Shown here: one piece after another, positions 6,873 to 17,580 of the stretch
How the letters are laid out: the number at the start of each line of letters is the position of its first letter
Numbering within the stretch: the stretch's first letter is position 1
Source: Marinobacter sediminicola
Lineage (GTDB): Bacteria; Pseudomonadota; Gammaproteobacteria; Pseudomonadales; Oleiphilaceae
Length of the DNA stretch: 64,000 nucleotides
Reading direction: 5' to 3'
NCBI RefSeq assembly: GCF_031157525.1
Contig: NZ_JAVIXR010000001.1
Span: 310,001-374,000 of the forward strand
Translations under genes and position numbers: made by a program
Notes under the pieces: generated by a model
Database searches by the model: none
What the model was told of the DNA's origin: nothing
What the model saw: only the letters and a program-made list of their open reading frames with translations

Positions 6873-8838
6873 TTGCTTCGGCTAACTGCTTACGGTTGTA
6901 TGGTTTGGTGATGTAATCGTTCATGCCGCTGGCAAAGCAGTCGGCCCTGTCACCCTGCATTACGTTTGCCGTAACAGCAATCACGGGTAAGTTCTGCCAG
7001 TCCGGATTTTTTCGGATGCGCCGGGTTGTTTCGTAGCCATCCATTACAGGCATCTGGCAATCCATAAGCACAAGGTCGTACTGCTGTTGTTTCAGGGCTG
7101 TTAGCGCCAACTGTCCATTTTCTGCGATGTCGGCACGGTGCCCCATTTTCTTAAGCAGTGTAGAAGCCACCATCTGGTTTACTTCGTTATCTTCAACCAA
7201 AAGTACCCGGAGAGCGGGTTGTGGTGCTGCAGTGAGCTTGGCTAAACTGGCCGGTTTGGAAGGCTCGGGGGTGCTGGTCAGGTTGGGATTGCTGTATATC
7301 GGCAGCGGTAGAGTGACCGTAAAGCGGGTTCCATGCTGTTCTTTCGAATCGACTGATATTTCACCATGCATGCGCTCTATTAACTGGCGGCAGAGCGTCA
7401 GGCCCAGCCCAGTGCCACCATACAGGCGTGTGGTTTGCGTATCGGCTTGGGAGAAGGGTGAAAATATCCGGCGCAGACCTTCTTTGCTCATACCTATGCC
7501 GGTATCGGACACCTCGATGGTCATGATACCTGCGGAGTAAGTTGCGTCTATACGCACGCTGCCTGTCTCTGTGAACTTGATTGCGTTGCTAAGCAGGTTG
7601 TTCAGAATCTGCCTTACACGCGTTGGGTCACCCAGGAACTGATCCGGAAACTCAGGAGCTGTTTCTGCGATTAACTCAATGCCTTTTTTGCCAGCCTGCT
7701 GAGTGTGCAGGGTGGCGCACTCTTCAATCAGGCCGCGCATACTAAAGGGAATGGTTTCGAGGTTGAGTTTACCCGCTTCAACTTTGGAAATATCCAGAAT
7801 GTCGTTGAGTATGCCAAGCAGGCTTTCGCCTGCCGACAAAGCAATTTCAAGGCTGTGGTGTTTTGAAGGGTCCTGCTCGGCCTCCAGGGCAAGCCCGAGC
7901 ATCCCGAGCACACCATTCAGCGGTGTGCGTATTTCATGGCTCATGCTGGCCAGGAAGTTTGCTCTTGCCTTGGCCCGACGCATGGCATCTTCTTTGGCTT
8001 TTACCAGCGCCCGATTGCCACGCTGTAACGCCTGGTTCTTGTCAGATATTTCCCGTGTGCGGCTTTCAACTTCGTGTTCCAGCTCGCTGGAATAGTTTTT
8101 CATGGCACTTTCTGCCTTGCGTAGCTGCGCAAGAGTGGTGTCCATAGTGTTCAAATGTTGGTTGATAATCCCGACCATTGTGCCAATTTCATCTTGCCTG
8201 TGACCGGGTGGCACGGGCAGACGGATTTTTTCCGGTGAATCAGCTTTCACTTCGTTGAGAGCATTGATCACGCTGAGCATGGGTCGCGTCAATATGAGGT
8301 AGAAGATCAGGAGCAGTGATGCTGACAGTATGAGGCTCTTCAGAAAGCCGCTCAGAAGCGTGTAACTGGCGCGCTCCAGGAACTGCAAGCCGTAGTGGTA
8401 TGTGTCAATCGTTACAGCAAGCTGACCAAGTGGGAGGTTGTTGAGCTGGGTAACGCGCAGTTGGCGGCTGAATACCTTACTGGGACCAAACAATCGGTCA
8501 CTGATCCAGCGATAGGGTGAGTCGGAGCTTCTTTTGCTGGCGGCCGCCATGGTGCTGCCATCACTGTCTACGATTCGCGCATCAATGGTGGCAGGGTGCT
8601 GAAGGAGGCCGTCGAGAAGCTCCTCGGCCAAGCGCACGTCAATATTGTAAGCAATCTGGGAGGCCGGGTTGTGGCTGATTTCAATCAGCGCCTGTATGTC
8701 CTCTTCCATTGACTTGCGAGCAGAGAAGTAATCGAGGGTGATTTGTACAACGTTAAGAATAACCCCTAACACCATCGCAATCAGAACCGTGTCACGGGTG
8801 AGGCGATAGGAGAGGCGGTGTTTAAAGCCTTTAGTCAT
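6832..8838 (-). CDS. Hybrid sensor histidine kinase with C-terminal receiver domain
   Basis: From the ATG at 8836-8838 the protein has 668 residues. Order of domains: membrane helix about 16-34, periplasmic sensor region to about 160, membrane helix about 161-182, HAMP linker, a coiled coil (about 235-290), HisKA with phospho-accepting H301 in SMSHEIRTPL, HATPase_c (N box NNLLSNAIKF, DTGIGM, FSPFSQAD, GGTGLGL) and one receiver domain with phospho-acceptor D593 in LVLMDCQMPVMDG and the lysine in YITKPYN. No HPt domain is present, so a separate phosphotransfer protein is likely. The start overlaps the upstream gene by 8 bases, implying translational coupling. Its signal is unknown. The 3' end overlaps ohrR by 41 bases tail to tail. 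Confidence 0.92.
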   Translation of the reverse strand: MTKGFKHRLSYRLTRDTVLIAMVLGVILNVVQITLDYFSARKSMEEDIQALIEISHNPASQIAYNIDVRLAEELLDGLLQHPATIDARIVDSDGSTMAAASKRSSDSPYRWISDRLFGPSKVFSRQLRVTQLNNLPLGQLAVTIDTYHYGLQFLERASYTLLSGFLKSLILSASLLLIFYLILTRPMLSVINALNEVKADSPEKIRLPVPPGHRQDEIGTMVGIINQHLNTMDTTLAQLRKAESAMKNYSSELEHEVESRTREISDKNQALQRGNRALVKAKEDAMRRAKARANFLASMSHEIRTPLNGVLGMLGLALEAEQDPSKHHSLEIALSAGESLLGILNDILDISKVEAGKLNLETIPFSMRGLIEECATLHTQQAGKKGIELIAETAPEFPDQFLGDPTRVRQILNNLLSNAIKFTETGSVRIDATYSAGIMTIEVSDTGIGMSKEGLRRIFSPFSQADTQTTRLYGGTGLGLTLCRQLIERMHGEISVDSKEQHGTRFTVTLPLPIYSNPNLTSTPEPSKPASLAKLTAAPQPALRVLLVEDNEVNQMVASTLLKKMGHRADIAENGQLALTALKQQQYDLVLMDCQMPVMDGYETTRRIRKNPDWQNLPVIAVTANVMQGDRADCFASGMNDYITKPYNRKQLAEAITRWAPPQPPEPQ

Positions 8839-9604
8839 CGTAGTCGGCTTTCTTCTTCCACTCTTCATCGTGAAGAAAGTCGTCCCATTGTTTGTCGAGC
8901 TTGGAACCGGACTCTGCAGGGCTCCCGTTGCCACCCTCTGCCATCATGGCTTCCAGTTCCTTTATGCGAATCCGGAAGCTCTTGACCGCTTTCATGGCAA
9001 GCGGATTATCCTGTGATTTACCCATTTCTGTGCTGGCCAGATGATAGGCGTGAATGGCTTTGCGTATCTCGTTCTGGCGGATGAGGTCACGCGCCTGAAA
9101 TACATGCAGATCTGCGTGGGTTTTGTGCACCAGAAAAAGCACATACTTAAGGTTCTTTTTAGCGGTTGCCGCATCGATGCGCCCACTTTTGTGCATGGAT
9201 TCAATCAGCTTGAACAAATTTTGAAGCAGATCTTTTGCGGCATTCGACTTTTCTACTGAGTCAATTCTGATCTGACTCATCTCATCGCGGTTTTCTCGCA
9301 CCAGTGTTTTTCGTTGCTCTGTGGATTCGCGCCACTGGTTCACGGGCAGGCTGGATTTAAGTCCTGCCAAGTCATTGCAGATGTCCAACATGCGCTTGAG
9401 TAACAAAAGCTTCAGCTCAGATGTCAGATATTGACCGGGAATTTCAGCGAGCAGGCGTTCACATCGCTTGTAGCTGTCCCCCAGTGCTGTGATTTTGCGA
9501 GCACGCTCAATGCGGGCTTTTTCGCGCATTTGAGTGGCGACAATTACGATGATCGATATGACAACGATGGCCGCCAGGGCAAGGACAATTGTGATGGTAT
9601 TCAT
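8831..9604 (-). CDS. Membrane-anchored helical protein of unknown function
   Basis: I do not recognise the function of this 257-residue protein. Residues about 3-24 form one N-terminal membrane helix (ITIVLALAAIVVISIIVIV), followed by a basic MREKARIERARKI segment, placing the rest in the cytoplasm. The remainder is almost wholly charged alpha helix, with long heptad-like stretches and an acidic C-terminus ending KKKADYDD. The region KSGRIDAATAKKNLKYVLFLVHKTHADLH looks like a compact helical hairpin. Its stop overlaps the start of the histidine kinase by 8 bases, so the two are translated together and may act together, for example as scaffold or accessory sensor. That role is inference. Confidence 0.8.
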   Translation of the reverse strand: MNTITIVLALAAIVVISIIVIVATQMREKARIERARKITALGDSYKRCERLLAEIPGQYLTSELKLLLLKRMLDICNDLAGLKSSLPVNQWRESTEQRKTLVRENRDEMSQIRIDSVEKSNAAKDLLQNLFKLIESMHKSGRIDAATAKKNLKYVLFLVHKTHADLHVFQARDLIRQNEIRKAIHAYHLASTEMGKSQDNPLAMKAVKSFRIRIKELEAMMAEGGNGSPAESGSKLDKQWDDFLHDEEWKKKADYDD

Positions 9605-9850
9605 TTGTTATGTAATGACTCCAGCTTTTGGGCAAGTCATGCCTGCGACAGAAATCTGACTCGATGTACTGAAACATCCGGCAAGTATCAGAAAGATTAG
9701 CAGAAATATTGCATCGAAACCGGAATCAAATGTGAAAGTTCGTATTGTATATCAATTCTATGAATTGATTATGTGCTGTATATTAGGCTGGTGAATGGGG
9801 CTGAAAGGTTTCGCCCGGTCAATAGTGTTTTGGATCCTCAGGAGGCGTTC
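9605..9850. other. Divergent intergenic region upstream of the LysR gene
   Basis: This AT-rich region separates the unknown membrane protein gene from the divergent LysR gene. It contains the perfect inverted repeat at 9751-9769 and, next to the LysR start, a GGAGG ribosome site. I see no RNA gene or further coding sequence. Confidence 0.5.
9751..9769. promoter_or_regulatory. Candidate LysR-type operator (perfect 8-bp inverted repeat)
   Basis: ATCAATTC, a 3-base spacer TAT, then GAATTGAT. It is an AT-rich interrupted palindrome of the general LysR-box form, about 80 bases before the start of the divergently placed LysR gene. Autoregulation and control of the opposite-strand membrane-protein/kinase operon are both possible. 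Unproven. Confidence 0.5.
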
Positions 9851-10861
9851 ATGAATCTTTCCCGTATTGATCTTAATCTTCTGGTTTATCTGGATGTCTT
9901 GCTTAGAGAGCGCAATGTAACCAAGGCCGCGAACCATCTGAGTATTACCCAGCCGGCCATGAGCAACAGCTTGCGCCGCTTACGGGATCTTTTTGGTGAC
10001 CCTTTGCTGGTGCGAACCAGCGAAGGAATGACCGCTACTGAGCGCGCGCAGGAATTACAGCCTTTGGTCCGGAGTATCCTTTCAGACATTGAGCAGGCTG
10101 TGCAGGAAAAAACGCCGTTTGCGGCGCTGGAAAGCCAGCGAGTGTTTCGCATCATGGCCAGTGACTATGCAGAATCCTGCCTGATGCCACGGGTGTTGCG
10201 TCGAATCCGACAGGAAGCACCTTATGTGACGCTTGATGTTCTCACTCCGAGTGATGTGAGTTTTCTCGATGTTGAGCAGGGTCGTCTGGATATGGCGATT
10301 AACCGGTTTGACAAGATTCCTCAGTCGTTTCACCAGAAAACACTTTGGATTGAGTACTTTGCCTGCCTGATGAATGCCCGAAACCCGATTCTGAAAGAGC
10401 CTTTCACCCTGGATTCATACTTGGGGGCCAGTCATATATGGGTCAGTAAAACTGGATTTGGTGTCGGTGTCGGAGTAAACCCAAAGGACGTCCAGCGGCT
10501 CGGGTGGGTTGATGAAGCCTTGTCGCGTATGGGTAGCAAGCGGCAAATTTCAGTATTCACCCGGCACTATCAGTCGGCCATGCTTCTGGCTGAGCAACAC
10601 GATTTGATCGCCACGCTGCCATCCCGGGCTGCCTGGCTGCAAAAAGACAACGCCAATCTGGTGGTGAAAATTCCGCCTTTCGAGATACCACCTTTTGAAC
10701 TGAAGATGGCCTGGAGCCCGTTATTGCAACACAACTCGGATCATCAGTGGCTACGAAGGTTGATTTCAGATGTTGCGGAAGAAGTAGACGAGGAGTTTGC
10801 TCCCTTTGGCGCCCGTTTTGAATCGGGAGACGCGCAGCTGACGCCCTCGTCAGATCGGTAG
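9851..10861 (+). CDS. LysR-family transcriptional regulator
   Basis: The 336-residue protein begins MNLSRIDLNLLVYLDVLLRE and has the N-terminal LysR helix-turn-helix (NVTKAANHLSITQPAMSNSLRRLRDLFGDPLLVRT), followed by a two-lobed substrate-binding domain from about residue 90. The opening and the SNSLRRLR recognition helix place it in the NodD/LeuO/SyrM-like branch of LysR proteins; the effector cannot be inferred. ATG at 9851 was chosen because GGAGG lies 7 bases upstream; an in-frame ATG at 9773 lacks this and would add 26 residues. The 3' end overlaps the convergent acetyltransferase gene by 12 bases. Confidence 0.9.
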   Translation: MNLSRIDLNLLVYLDVLLRERNVTKAANHLSITQPAMSNSLRRLRDLFGDPLLVRTSEGMTATERAQELQPLVRSILSDIEQAVQEKTPFAALESQRVFRIMASDYAESCLMPRVLRRIRQEAPYVTLDVLTPSDVSFLDVEQGRLDMAINRFDKIPQSFHQKTLWIEYFACLMNARNPILKEPFTLDSYLGASHIWVSKTGFGVGVGVNPKDVQRLGWVDEALSRMGSKRQISVFTRHYQSAMLLAEQHDLIATLPSRAAWLQKDNANLVVKIPPFEIPPFELKMAWSPLLQHNSDHQWLRRLISDVAEEVDEEFAPFGARFESGDAQLTPSSDR

Positions 10862-11818
10862 CTCGCGCAGCTCAAGGGAGGTGCGCCCGGCGTTCCACAT
10901 GCGTTGGAAGTTTTCAGACAGCAACCTGACACGCCCGCTGTCTGCGAAGCTGGCGAACCCTGAAGGTCGGATAAAGTCGTTTCGATAAACCACGCCTTCG
11001 CGATCTGAGATAAGGAAAGGCTGGTCATCGTGAGGGTAGTCGCTGTTGATCAACCTGAGATCAATTTTACTAGGCAGTCGCCGCATGAGCTCGACCAGTT
11101 GATGCCGGCGCTTTATCAAGGGCTGGTCGTCATGAATCAACAGGCGGATTTCGCTAAGTCTGTGGCGGCGAGCAAGATCCGACACCAGTTCCCGGAACCT
11201 GCTGCGATCATATAGATCGTGATCAAGTATGCGGTCATACAGCCACAGTCGTTGGTTCGTCTGCCCTACCATTGAGTCCATAAGGCCTAGCAGGCTGCTT
11301 TCACCCTCAAAAAGCCAGGATTGAGCGTCTTTGCCCAGTTGCAGAGGTGTGAGCCTTCCAGAGTTTGCCTGTGCTTCAAGTAGAGCTGGGGCCAGGCAGC
11401 GCATATCCAGATGAGGTATGCCGGCATCGTCGTATGGTTCGGAACAGACATGGAAGCCGGCCCGTTCATAAAATGCAATGGCGTGCTGCTGGGCAGATAG
11501 CTTTAGCTCCTGGTATTGCCCGGCTGACTCAGCGATCAAGTGTTGAAGCAATGCCTCTCCGATACCTTGACCACGGAATGCTGGCAGTATGGCCATGCGC
11601 CCGATATGGCCGGTTTCGTCCATGGTTGAAAACAGCCGGGCCACGCCAACCGGGGTGTTGTCAGGAAGCACCGCAAGATAATGATCTGCAATTTCGTCGG
11701 TGTCGTCCCACTCGAGTTCTGGTGGTACGTTCTGCTCGTCAACAAACACCTTTTGGCGAATATCCCGGATATGCCTTGGGGCAAGTTGCCAGCTGTATTT
11801 CCGAATCCGAACGGTCAT
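10850..11818 (-). CDS. GNAT acetyltransferase with an extra C-terminal domain
   Basis: The first 145 or so residues of this 322-residue protein form a GNAT N-acetyltransferase: VFVDEQNVPPELEWDDTDE, the acetyl-CoA loop RMAILPAFRGQGIGEALLQHL and the AIAFYERAGF motif. It resembles the ElaA/YjdJ-like branch, with substrate unknown. The second half (about 150-322) is a separate domain with segments such as LWLYDRILDHDLYDRSRFRELVSDLARR and IRLLIHDDQP, reminiscent of a phospholipase-D-like fold without intact HKD motifs. I cannot assign it. The gene is last in the purB-roxA run, starting 4 bases after the roxA stop. Its end overlaps the convergent LysR gene. Confidence 0.8.
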   Translation of the reverse strand: MTVRIRKYSWQLAPRHIRDIRQKVFVDEQNVPPELEWDDTDEIADHYLAVLPDNTPVGVARLFSTMDETGHIGRMAILPAFRGQGIGEALLQHLIAESAGQYQELKLSAQQHAIAFYERAGFHVCSEPYDDAGIPHLDMRCLAPALLEAQANSGRLTPLQLGKDAQSWLFEGESSLLGLMDSMVGQTNQRLWLYDRILDHDLYDRSRFRELVSDLARRHRLSEIRLLIHDDQPLIKRRHQLVELMRRLPSKIDLRLINSDYPHDDQPFLISDREGVVYRNDFIRPSGFASFADSGRVRLLSENFQRMWNAGRTSLELRELPI

Positions 11819-11822
11819 GGCA

Positions 11823-12974
11823 TCACTCGAAATACACAGAGCCCTGATTATAGAGATTTGTCAGCAAGCCGAGGAGGGCAGGGTCGCCAGCGAACTGCTT
11901 CAGCCCGGTCATATCAATGCGCGATCCGGCACACAGCAAGGGTGCCAGGGGGCGCGCATCACCCTTGAGTAGAAACTGCTCGCCGTCTGCAAACAGAGCG
12001 GTTTCGCCGCTTTCTTCATGGTACGCAAAGCGAGAGCCTTCGTTCCAGCGCAGTTGCTCACCCGCTCGGATAGCCACAGCGATATCTTCATCTGAAGCAG
12101 GTTCGTCCGCAGGCACAACCACATCCGTGTTTTTGGGTGCGGTGGCGTATTGGCCAAACCATAGCGCCAGCTGACGTTTGTCATCCAGCTTTTCTCTGAG
12201 CACCGTTTGCAAGCGGTCGATGACGTCAGGCGCGATGGTGCCGGGGTTATCCTGAACCTGCAAGTCGGGGTCGTTCATGTGAGCGTCGGCCCCCGGTTGG
12301 TTACACAGGAAGTCTGTGAAGCCAGTGAGCAGGTCGTCAACGGTCGGCGCTCGAAAGCCCACTGACAGGGTGATGCAATCGTCTTCGGCTATGCCGTGAT
12401 GACCTATGCCCGGTGGCAAGTACAGCATGTCGCCAGGCTCAAGTGTTACAGTTTCTTCGCCTTCCCAGCTGCTAAGTATGCGCAGGGGGGTGCCTTCTAC
12501 CCGGGGCGAGGTCTGATCGCAGCGGCCTCCGAAGGTCCAGCGGCGGTGCCCCTGTGCCTGCAGCAGAAATACATCATACTGATCGTAGTGAGGCCCTACG
12601 CTGCCGCCTTTGGGCGCATAGCTGGCCATGATGTCGTCCAGGCGCCAGTTAGGCACAAAACGGAAATGCTCAAGCAGATCTGCGATCTCCGGAACCCAGT
12701 GGTCCAGGCCCTGGACCAGCAGTGTCCAATCTTGTGCAGGCAGTTTGCTGAAGTGGTCTTCCTGGAAGGGGCCGTTGTGCAGCTGCCAGGGCTTGCCGTT
12801 ATCGTTTTCGATAATGATGCGGGATTCTACGCCTTCCTCGCAGGCAAGGCCGGCGAGTTCGTTGGCGTCAACGGGGCATTGAAAGCCGGGAAATGCCTGG
12901 CGGATGACCAGAGGCTTTTTCTGCCAGTAGTCCCTCAGAAATTCCGAAGGCGAAAGTCCGCCAAGCATATCCAT
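11823..12974 (-). CDS. roxA: Ribosomal protein uL16 3-hydroxylase (JmjC/cupin ribosomal oxygenase)
   Basis: The 383-residue protein matches E. coli YcfD/RoxA, a 2-oxoglutarate and Fe(II) dependent oxygenase that hydroxylates an arginine of ribosomal protein uL16. It shows the opening MLGGLSPSEFLRDYWQKKPL, the metal-binding HxD in GPHYDQYDVFLLQ (about residue 127-130), the distal histidine region PPGIGHHGIAED, and a C-terminal winged-helix dimerisation region. ATG at 12974 was chosen since GAGGAAG lies 6 bases upstream; a longer frame from 13013 would overlap purB. It begins 16 bases after purB and ends 4 bases before the acetyltransferase gene. Confidence 0.92.
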   Translation of the reverse strand: MDMLGGLSPSEFLRDYWQKKPLVIRQAFPGFQCPVDANELAGLACEEGVESRIIIENDNGKPWQLHNGPFQEDHFSKLPAQDWTLLVQGLDHWVPEIADLLEHFRFVPNWRLDDIMASYAPKGGSVGPHYDQYDVFLLQAQGHRRWTFGGRCDQTSPRVEGTPLRILSSWEGEETVTLEPGDMLYLPPGIGHHGIAEDDCITLSVGFRAPTVDDLLTGFTDFLCNQPGADAHMNDPDLQVQDNPGTIAPDVIDRLQTVLREKLDDKRQLALWFGQYATAPKNTDVVVPADEPASDEDIAVAIRAGEQLRWNEGSRFAYHEESGETALFADGEQFLLKGDARPLAPLLCAGSRIDMTGLKQFAGDPALLGLLTNLYNQGSVYFE

Positions 12975-12990
12975 GGTGTGCTTCCTCAAG

Positions 12991-14376
<1,386 letters not shown>

Positions 14377-14447
14377 TCAAAGAATCGGTTCAGAAAAAGG
14401 GATAGACCATAATACACCAGCATGGCGGGTGAATCAGTGGCAACAGA

Positions 14448-15092
14448 TCAGTTATCGAACGAGCGGTTCGCTTTCTCGGCGAGCTCTCGCGCATGTTGAA
14501 TCACCTTCCGACGGGATAAAACCAGCTGCCATCGGCGTCCGCCGGACTGTCGCCATAGCACGGCGGACCGAATGCCTGCCAGCAGAAGTGCCCGTACTTT
14601 GGCGGCATTCTCATCCCGTTGTAGTAGCGAAGGGTTGCCGCTCACCTGAATGCGCAGGCTGAAGGTGCTGATGGTGTCTGTGTAAATGGAAGCCAGGTTG
14701 CTGATCAGGTTCGAATGCACGTAGCCAAAATGGCTGGCGGTGTGCCGGGCCTGATCAATTCGGCTGCCAATCACTTCCAGCATGTCGTTGTGACGGTTGA
14801 GCTTGGATTCCAGATGAATGAGGTTCAGTACGTAGCGCAGCACCTCAATATCCTGCTGCTTCTTTTGTTCGCTCATAACTGTAGAAAGCGTAACCAGCCC
14901 CTCACGCACATCGGCGAGTTCGCCACCATAAACATCGAGGGTGCTGGCCGGGTCAGTTGCAAACAGAGAGCGCAGGCAGGTTTCCAGGCTGTCCGTGTTG
15001 CAGGTGCCATTGTTCGCAATTTGCTGAACCAGATTGGCGGCTTGAAATACGCCCGCCAATGCAAGGGTCTGGTCGTGGAGCGACCGGCTCAT
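14448..15092 (-). CDS. hflD: High-frequency lysogenization protein HflD homologue
   Basis: This 214-residue, all-helical protein matches HflD: the opening [20 protein letters not shown], the [15 protein letters not shown] segment and the [13 protein letters not shown] and [17 protein letters not shown] segments. In E. coli HflD sits at the inner face of the membrane and binds phage lambda CII; its normal cell role is not well established. The start overlaps the mnmA stop by 4 bases (ATGA), so it is translationally coupled to mnmA, the conserved mnmA-hflD-purB arrangement. Confidence 0.93.
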   Translation of the reverse strand: MSRSLHDQTLALAGVFQAANLVQQIANNGTCNTDSLETCLRSLFATDPASTLDVYGGELADVREGLVTLSTVMSEQKKQQDIEVLRYVLNLIHLESKLNRHNDMLEVIGSRIDQARHTASHFGYVHSNLISNLASIYTDTISTFSLRIQVSGNPSLLQRDENAAKVRALLLAGIRSAVLWRQSGGRRWQLVLSRRKVIQHARELAEKANRSFDN

Positions 15093-16273
15093 GGGTGTGC
15101 ATCCTGTGTACGCTGTGTTGTCAGGACACGATCTGGCAGGGCTTCACCATCACGCCAGGTTTCGGTTATTACGCCACCCCCAAGGCAAATGTCGCCGTCA
15201 TAGAAAACCACGGATTGCCCCGGCGTCACCGCTCTTTGGGCGTTATCAAAAACAACTTGAACACCACCATCAATAACCGTGACGTCACAGGCCTGATCCG
15301 GTTGGCGATAGCGAGTTTTCGCCATGCAGCGGAAACTACTGGCTGGCGGTTTACCTGCAACCCAGTCAATTGGGTCTGATAACAGGCCGCGAGAAAATAG
15401 AAGAGGGTGGTGTTTGCCTTGTACTGCAAGCAGTACATTGCGCTCAAGATCCTTCTCGGCCACATACCAGGGCTCGTCATTAAAATCGCTCAAGCCACCA
15501 ATGCCAAGGCCCTGACGCTGGCCTATGGTGTGATACATCAGGCCTTGGTGTCGGCCGATTTTTATACCATCCGGAGTTTCGATATCACCCGGCTGCGCTG
15601 GTAAATACTGCTTCAGGAAGTCGGTAAATTTGCGCTCGCCAATGAAGCAGATGCCGGTGGAGTCTTTCTTGTCATGGGTTATAAACCCCTGTTGCTCGGC
15701 GATCCGGCGAACTTCGGGCTTTTCCAACTCACCCACCGGGAACAGGGTGCGAGCGATTCGGTCCCCTGAAACCGCATGCAGGAAGTAGCTCTGGTCTTTG
15801 TTGCCATCCAGACCTTTCAGCAGGTGTGCTTTACCTGAGCCATCCGAAAGCGGGCGCTGACGGGTGTAGTGCCCGGTAGCAATGTAGTCCGCGCCCAGGG
15901 TAACCGCATAATCCAGAAAGGCCCGGAATTTCACCTCTTTGTTGCACAGAATGTCCGGATTGGGGGTGCGGCCTGCTTTGTACTCGGAAAGGAAGTGTTC
16001 GAATACGCGGTCCCAGTATTCGGCTGCAAAGCTTGCAGTGTGAAGCTTTATGCCGATTGCATCGGCCACGGTTTGGGCGTCAGCCAGATCCGTCATGGCG
16101 GTACAGTATTCCGTCCCGTCGTCCTCGTCCCAATTCTTCATGAACAGGCCTTCGACCTGATAGCCCTGATCTTTGAGCAACCAGGCAGCAACCGATGAAT
16201 CGACACCACCGGACATGCCAACGATGACGTGGGTTTTCTCGGGAGACTTTGCTTCGAATGATGGAATTGTCAT
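15089..16273 (-). CDS. mnmA: tRNA-specific 2-thiouridylase MnmA
   Basis: MnmA thiolates U34 of tRNAs for Lys, Glu and Gln, receiving sulfur through the Tus relay. The protein has 394 residues from ATG at 16271-16273. It shows the ATP-binding PP-loop [15 protein letters not shown] near residue 19, the catalytic cysteine in [13 protein letters not shown], the second cysteine in [13 protein letters not shown], and a C-terminal beta-barrel domain. An in-frame GTG at 16286-16288 would add five residues; the ATG is preferred, but neither has a strong ribosome site. The downstream hflD overlaps it by 4 bases; nudJ lies 51 bases upstream. Confidence 0.96.
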   Translation of the reverse strand: MTIPSFEAKSPEKTHVIVGMSGGVDSSVAAWLLKDQGYQVEGLFMKNWDEDDGTEYCTAMTDLADAQTVADAIGIKLHTASFAAEYWDRVFEHFLSEYKAGRTPNPDILCNKEVKFRAFLDYAVTLGADYIATGHYTRQRPLSDGSGKAHLLKGLDGNKDQSYFLHAVSGDRIARTLFPVGELEKPEVRRIAEQQGFITHDKKDSTGICFIGERKFTDFLKQYLPAQPGDIETPDGIKIGRHQGLMYHTIGQRQGLGIGGLSDFNDEPWYVAEKDLERNVLLAVQGKHHPLLFSRGLLSDPIDWVAGKPPASSFRCMAKTRYRQPDQACDVTVIDGGVQVVFDNAQRAVTPGQSVVFYDGDICLGGGVITETWRDGEALPDRVLTTQRTQDAHP

Positions 16274-16324
16274 GACAGCTCTGGGCACCGGTGCAAAACG
16301 CGAGAGTTTACCATTTTGTGCTGG

Positions 16325-16774
16325 TTACGTCTGCGAGTCTGCGATGACATCCAATGGAAAGCACCGACCCTTTCGGTAATCCTCTATGCTTTTGATGACG
16401 AGCGGGCTGCGAAGTTTGTCGCCCAGCTGCCGGATGTCTTCCAGCGACAACCAGTGGGCCGCAATAATACCGGTGTCGAGCTCATGGGTTACCTGTTTGC
16501 GTGCTCTGCCAATGAAGCAGAAACGGTAGTAGGTCACCCCGTTAGCGGGCGCCTTGTAGGTATACAGCCCGAGAAAGTGCTCGGGCTCGATGTCCCAGCC
16601 TGTTTCTTCCAGAGCTTCCCGGCGTACCGCGTCGAGAATGGCCTCGTCTTCCTCAACATGCCCAGCCGGCTGATTAAATACAACTTTGCCGCTGCTGCGC
16701 TCTTCAACCATCAGGAAGCGACCGTGAGCATCTTCAACAACCACTGCTACGGTGGCGTGTGGGGTCCAGGTCAT
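16325..16774 (-). CDS. nudJ: NUDIX phosphatase NudJ
   Basis: The 149-residue protein has a clear NUDIX box: [20 protein letters not shown] followed by TGWD, with the catalytic REALEETG helix. It resembles E. coli NudJ, a phosphatase for HMP-pyrophosphate and nucleoside di- and triphosphates. Position between rluE and mnmA is the same as in E. coli and many gammaproteobacteria, which supports the name. Its ATG overlaps the rluE stop by 4 bases (16771-16774). Confidence 0.9.
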   Translation of the reverse strand: MTWTPHATVAVVVEDAHGRFLMVEERSSGKVVFNQPAGHVEEDEAILDAVRREALEETGWDIEPEHFLGLYTYKAPANGVTYYRFCFIGRARKQVTHELDTGIIAAHWLSLEDIRQLGDKLRSPLVIKSIEDYRKGRCFPLDVIADSQT

Positions 16775-17409
16775 GAGCTTCGTCCTCTCCTTGGCGTCTT
16801 GGCAGAACGTCTGTGGAACGGTTGTTTTCCAGGGTGTGATGCCGCGGGCAGGTTGATGGCTATCTTTCGGTATTTGCCCGGCTCAAGCCCATCCAACGAC
16901 CAGTCACCGATACGATAGCGGATCAGTCGCAACGTTGGAAACCCGACAGCAGCAGTCATGCGCCGTACCTGTCGGTTGCGCCCTTCGGTGATGGTCAGTT
17001 CCAGCCAACTGGTGGGTACCGTGTCGCGGCGGCGCACGGGTGGTGTCCTGGGCCAAAGCTCTGGCTCCGTGATTATGCGTGCTTTTGCAGGCTTGGTGGG
17101 GCCGTCTTTGAGTGTCACCCCTGCTGATAGCTTTTCTATGGCGCGTGCAGAAAGAGTGCCTTCAACCTGAACCAAATAGGTTTTAGGCATATTTTGCCCG
17201 GGCGATGCAATTCGATGCTGAAGAGCCCCATCACTTGTAAGTAATAGTAGCCCCTCCGAATCGTAATCCAGCCTGCCAGCAGGGTAGACGCCTGGAATGC
17301 GAATCCAGTCGGCCAGGGTGGCCCGTGATGCTCGCCCATCAGCCATAGGCTCGTCGGTAAATTGGCAGAGTACTTGGAAGGGCTTGTTAAAGAGAATAAG
17401 TTCAGCCAC
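16771..17409 (-). CDS. rluE: 23S rRNA pseudouridine synthase RluE
   Basis: RluE converts U2457 of 23S rRNA to pseudouridine. The 212-residue protein lacks an S4 domain and has the RsuA/RluB/E/F family catalytic aspartate in [20 protein letters not shown], the KTYLVQVEG segment and the late [14 protein letters not shown] motif. The C-terminal tail (about 190-212) is strongly basic, ending RRGRSS, as expected for an rRNA-binding enzyme. It heads the run rluE-nudJ-mnmA-hflD-purB-roxA. About 170 bases and a terminator-like hairpin separate it from cspD upstream. Confidence 0.92.
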   Translation of the reverse strand: MAELILFNKPFQVLCQFTDEPMADGRASRATLADWIRIPGVYPAGRLDYDSEGLLLLTSDGALQHRIASPGQNMPKTYLVQVEGTLSARAIEKLSAGVTLKDGPTKPAKARIITEPELWPRTPPVRRRDTVPTSWLELTITEGRNRQVRRMTAAVGFPTLRLIRYRIGDWSLDGLEPGKYRKIAINLPAASHPGKQPFHRRSAKTPRRGRSS

Positions 17410-17516
17410 AGAGGTGTCTCCAAGGCGGGGAAATGAGGTTAGGAAGGGAGGTTACGGAGAAAAGGCGGAGTTTGGAAGCACTAGGCAGGTTGAGTGCTCT
17501 GCGCACAAACAAACAA

Positions 17517-17548
17517 GAGCCTGCCGGATTGCTCCGGCAGGAAGGCTC
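17517..17548 (-). terminator. Rho-independent terminator of cspD
   Basis: Read on the minus strand: GAGCCTTCCTGCCGGA, a 4-base loop, then TCCGGCAGGCTC, with a small internal bulge, followed by the T-rich TTGTTTGTTTG. It lies just past the cspD stop. Confidence 0.75.
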
Positions 17549-17580
17549 ACTATGTGCACGGTTAGTGTGACAAAGCCGCC

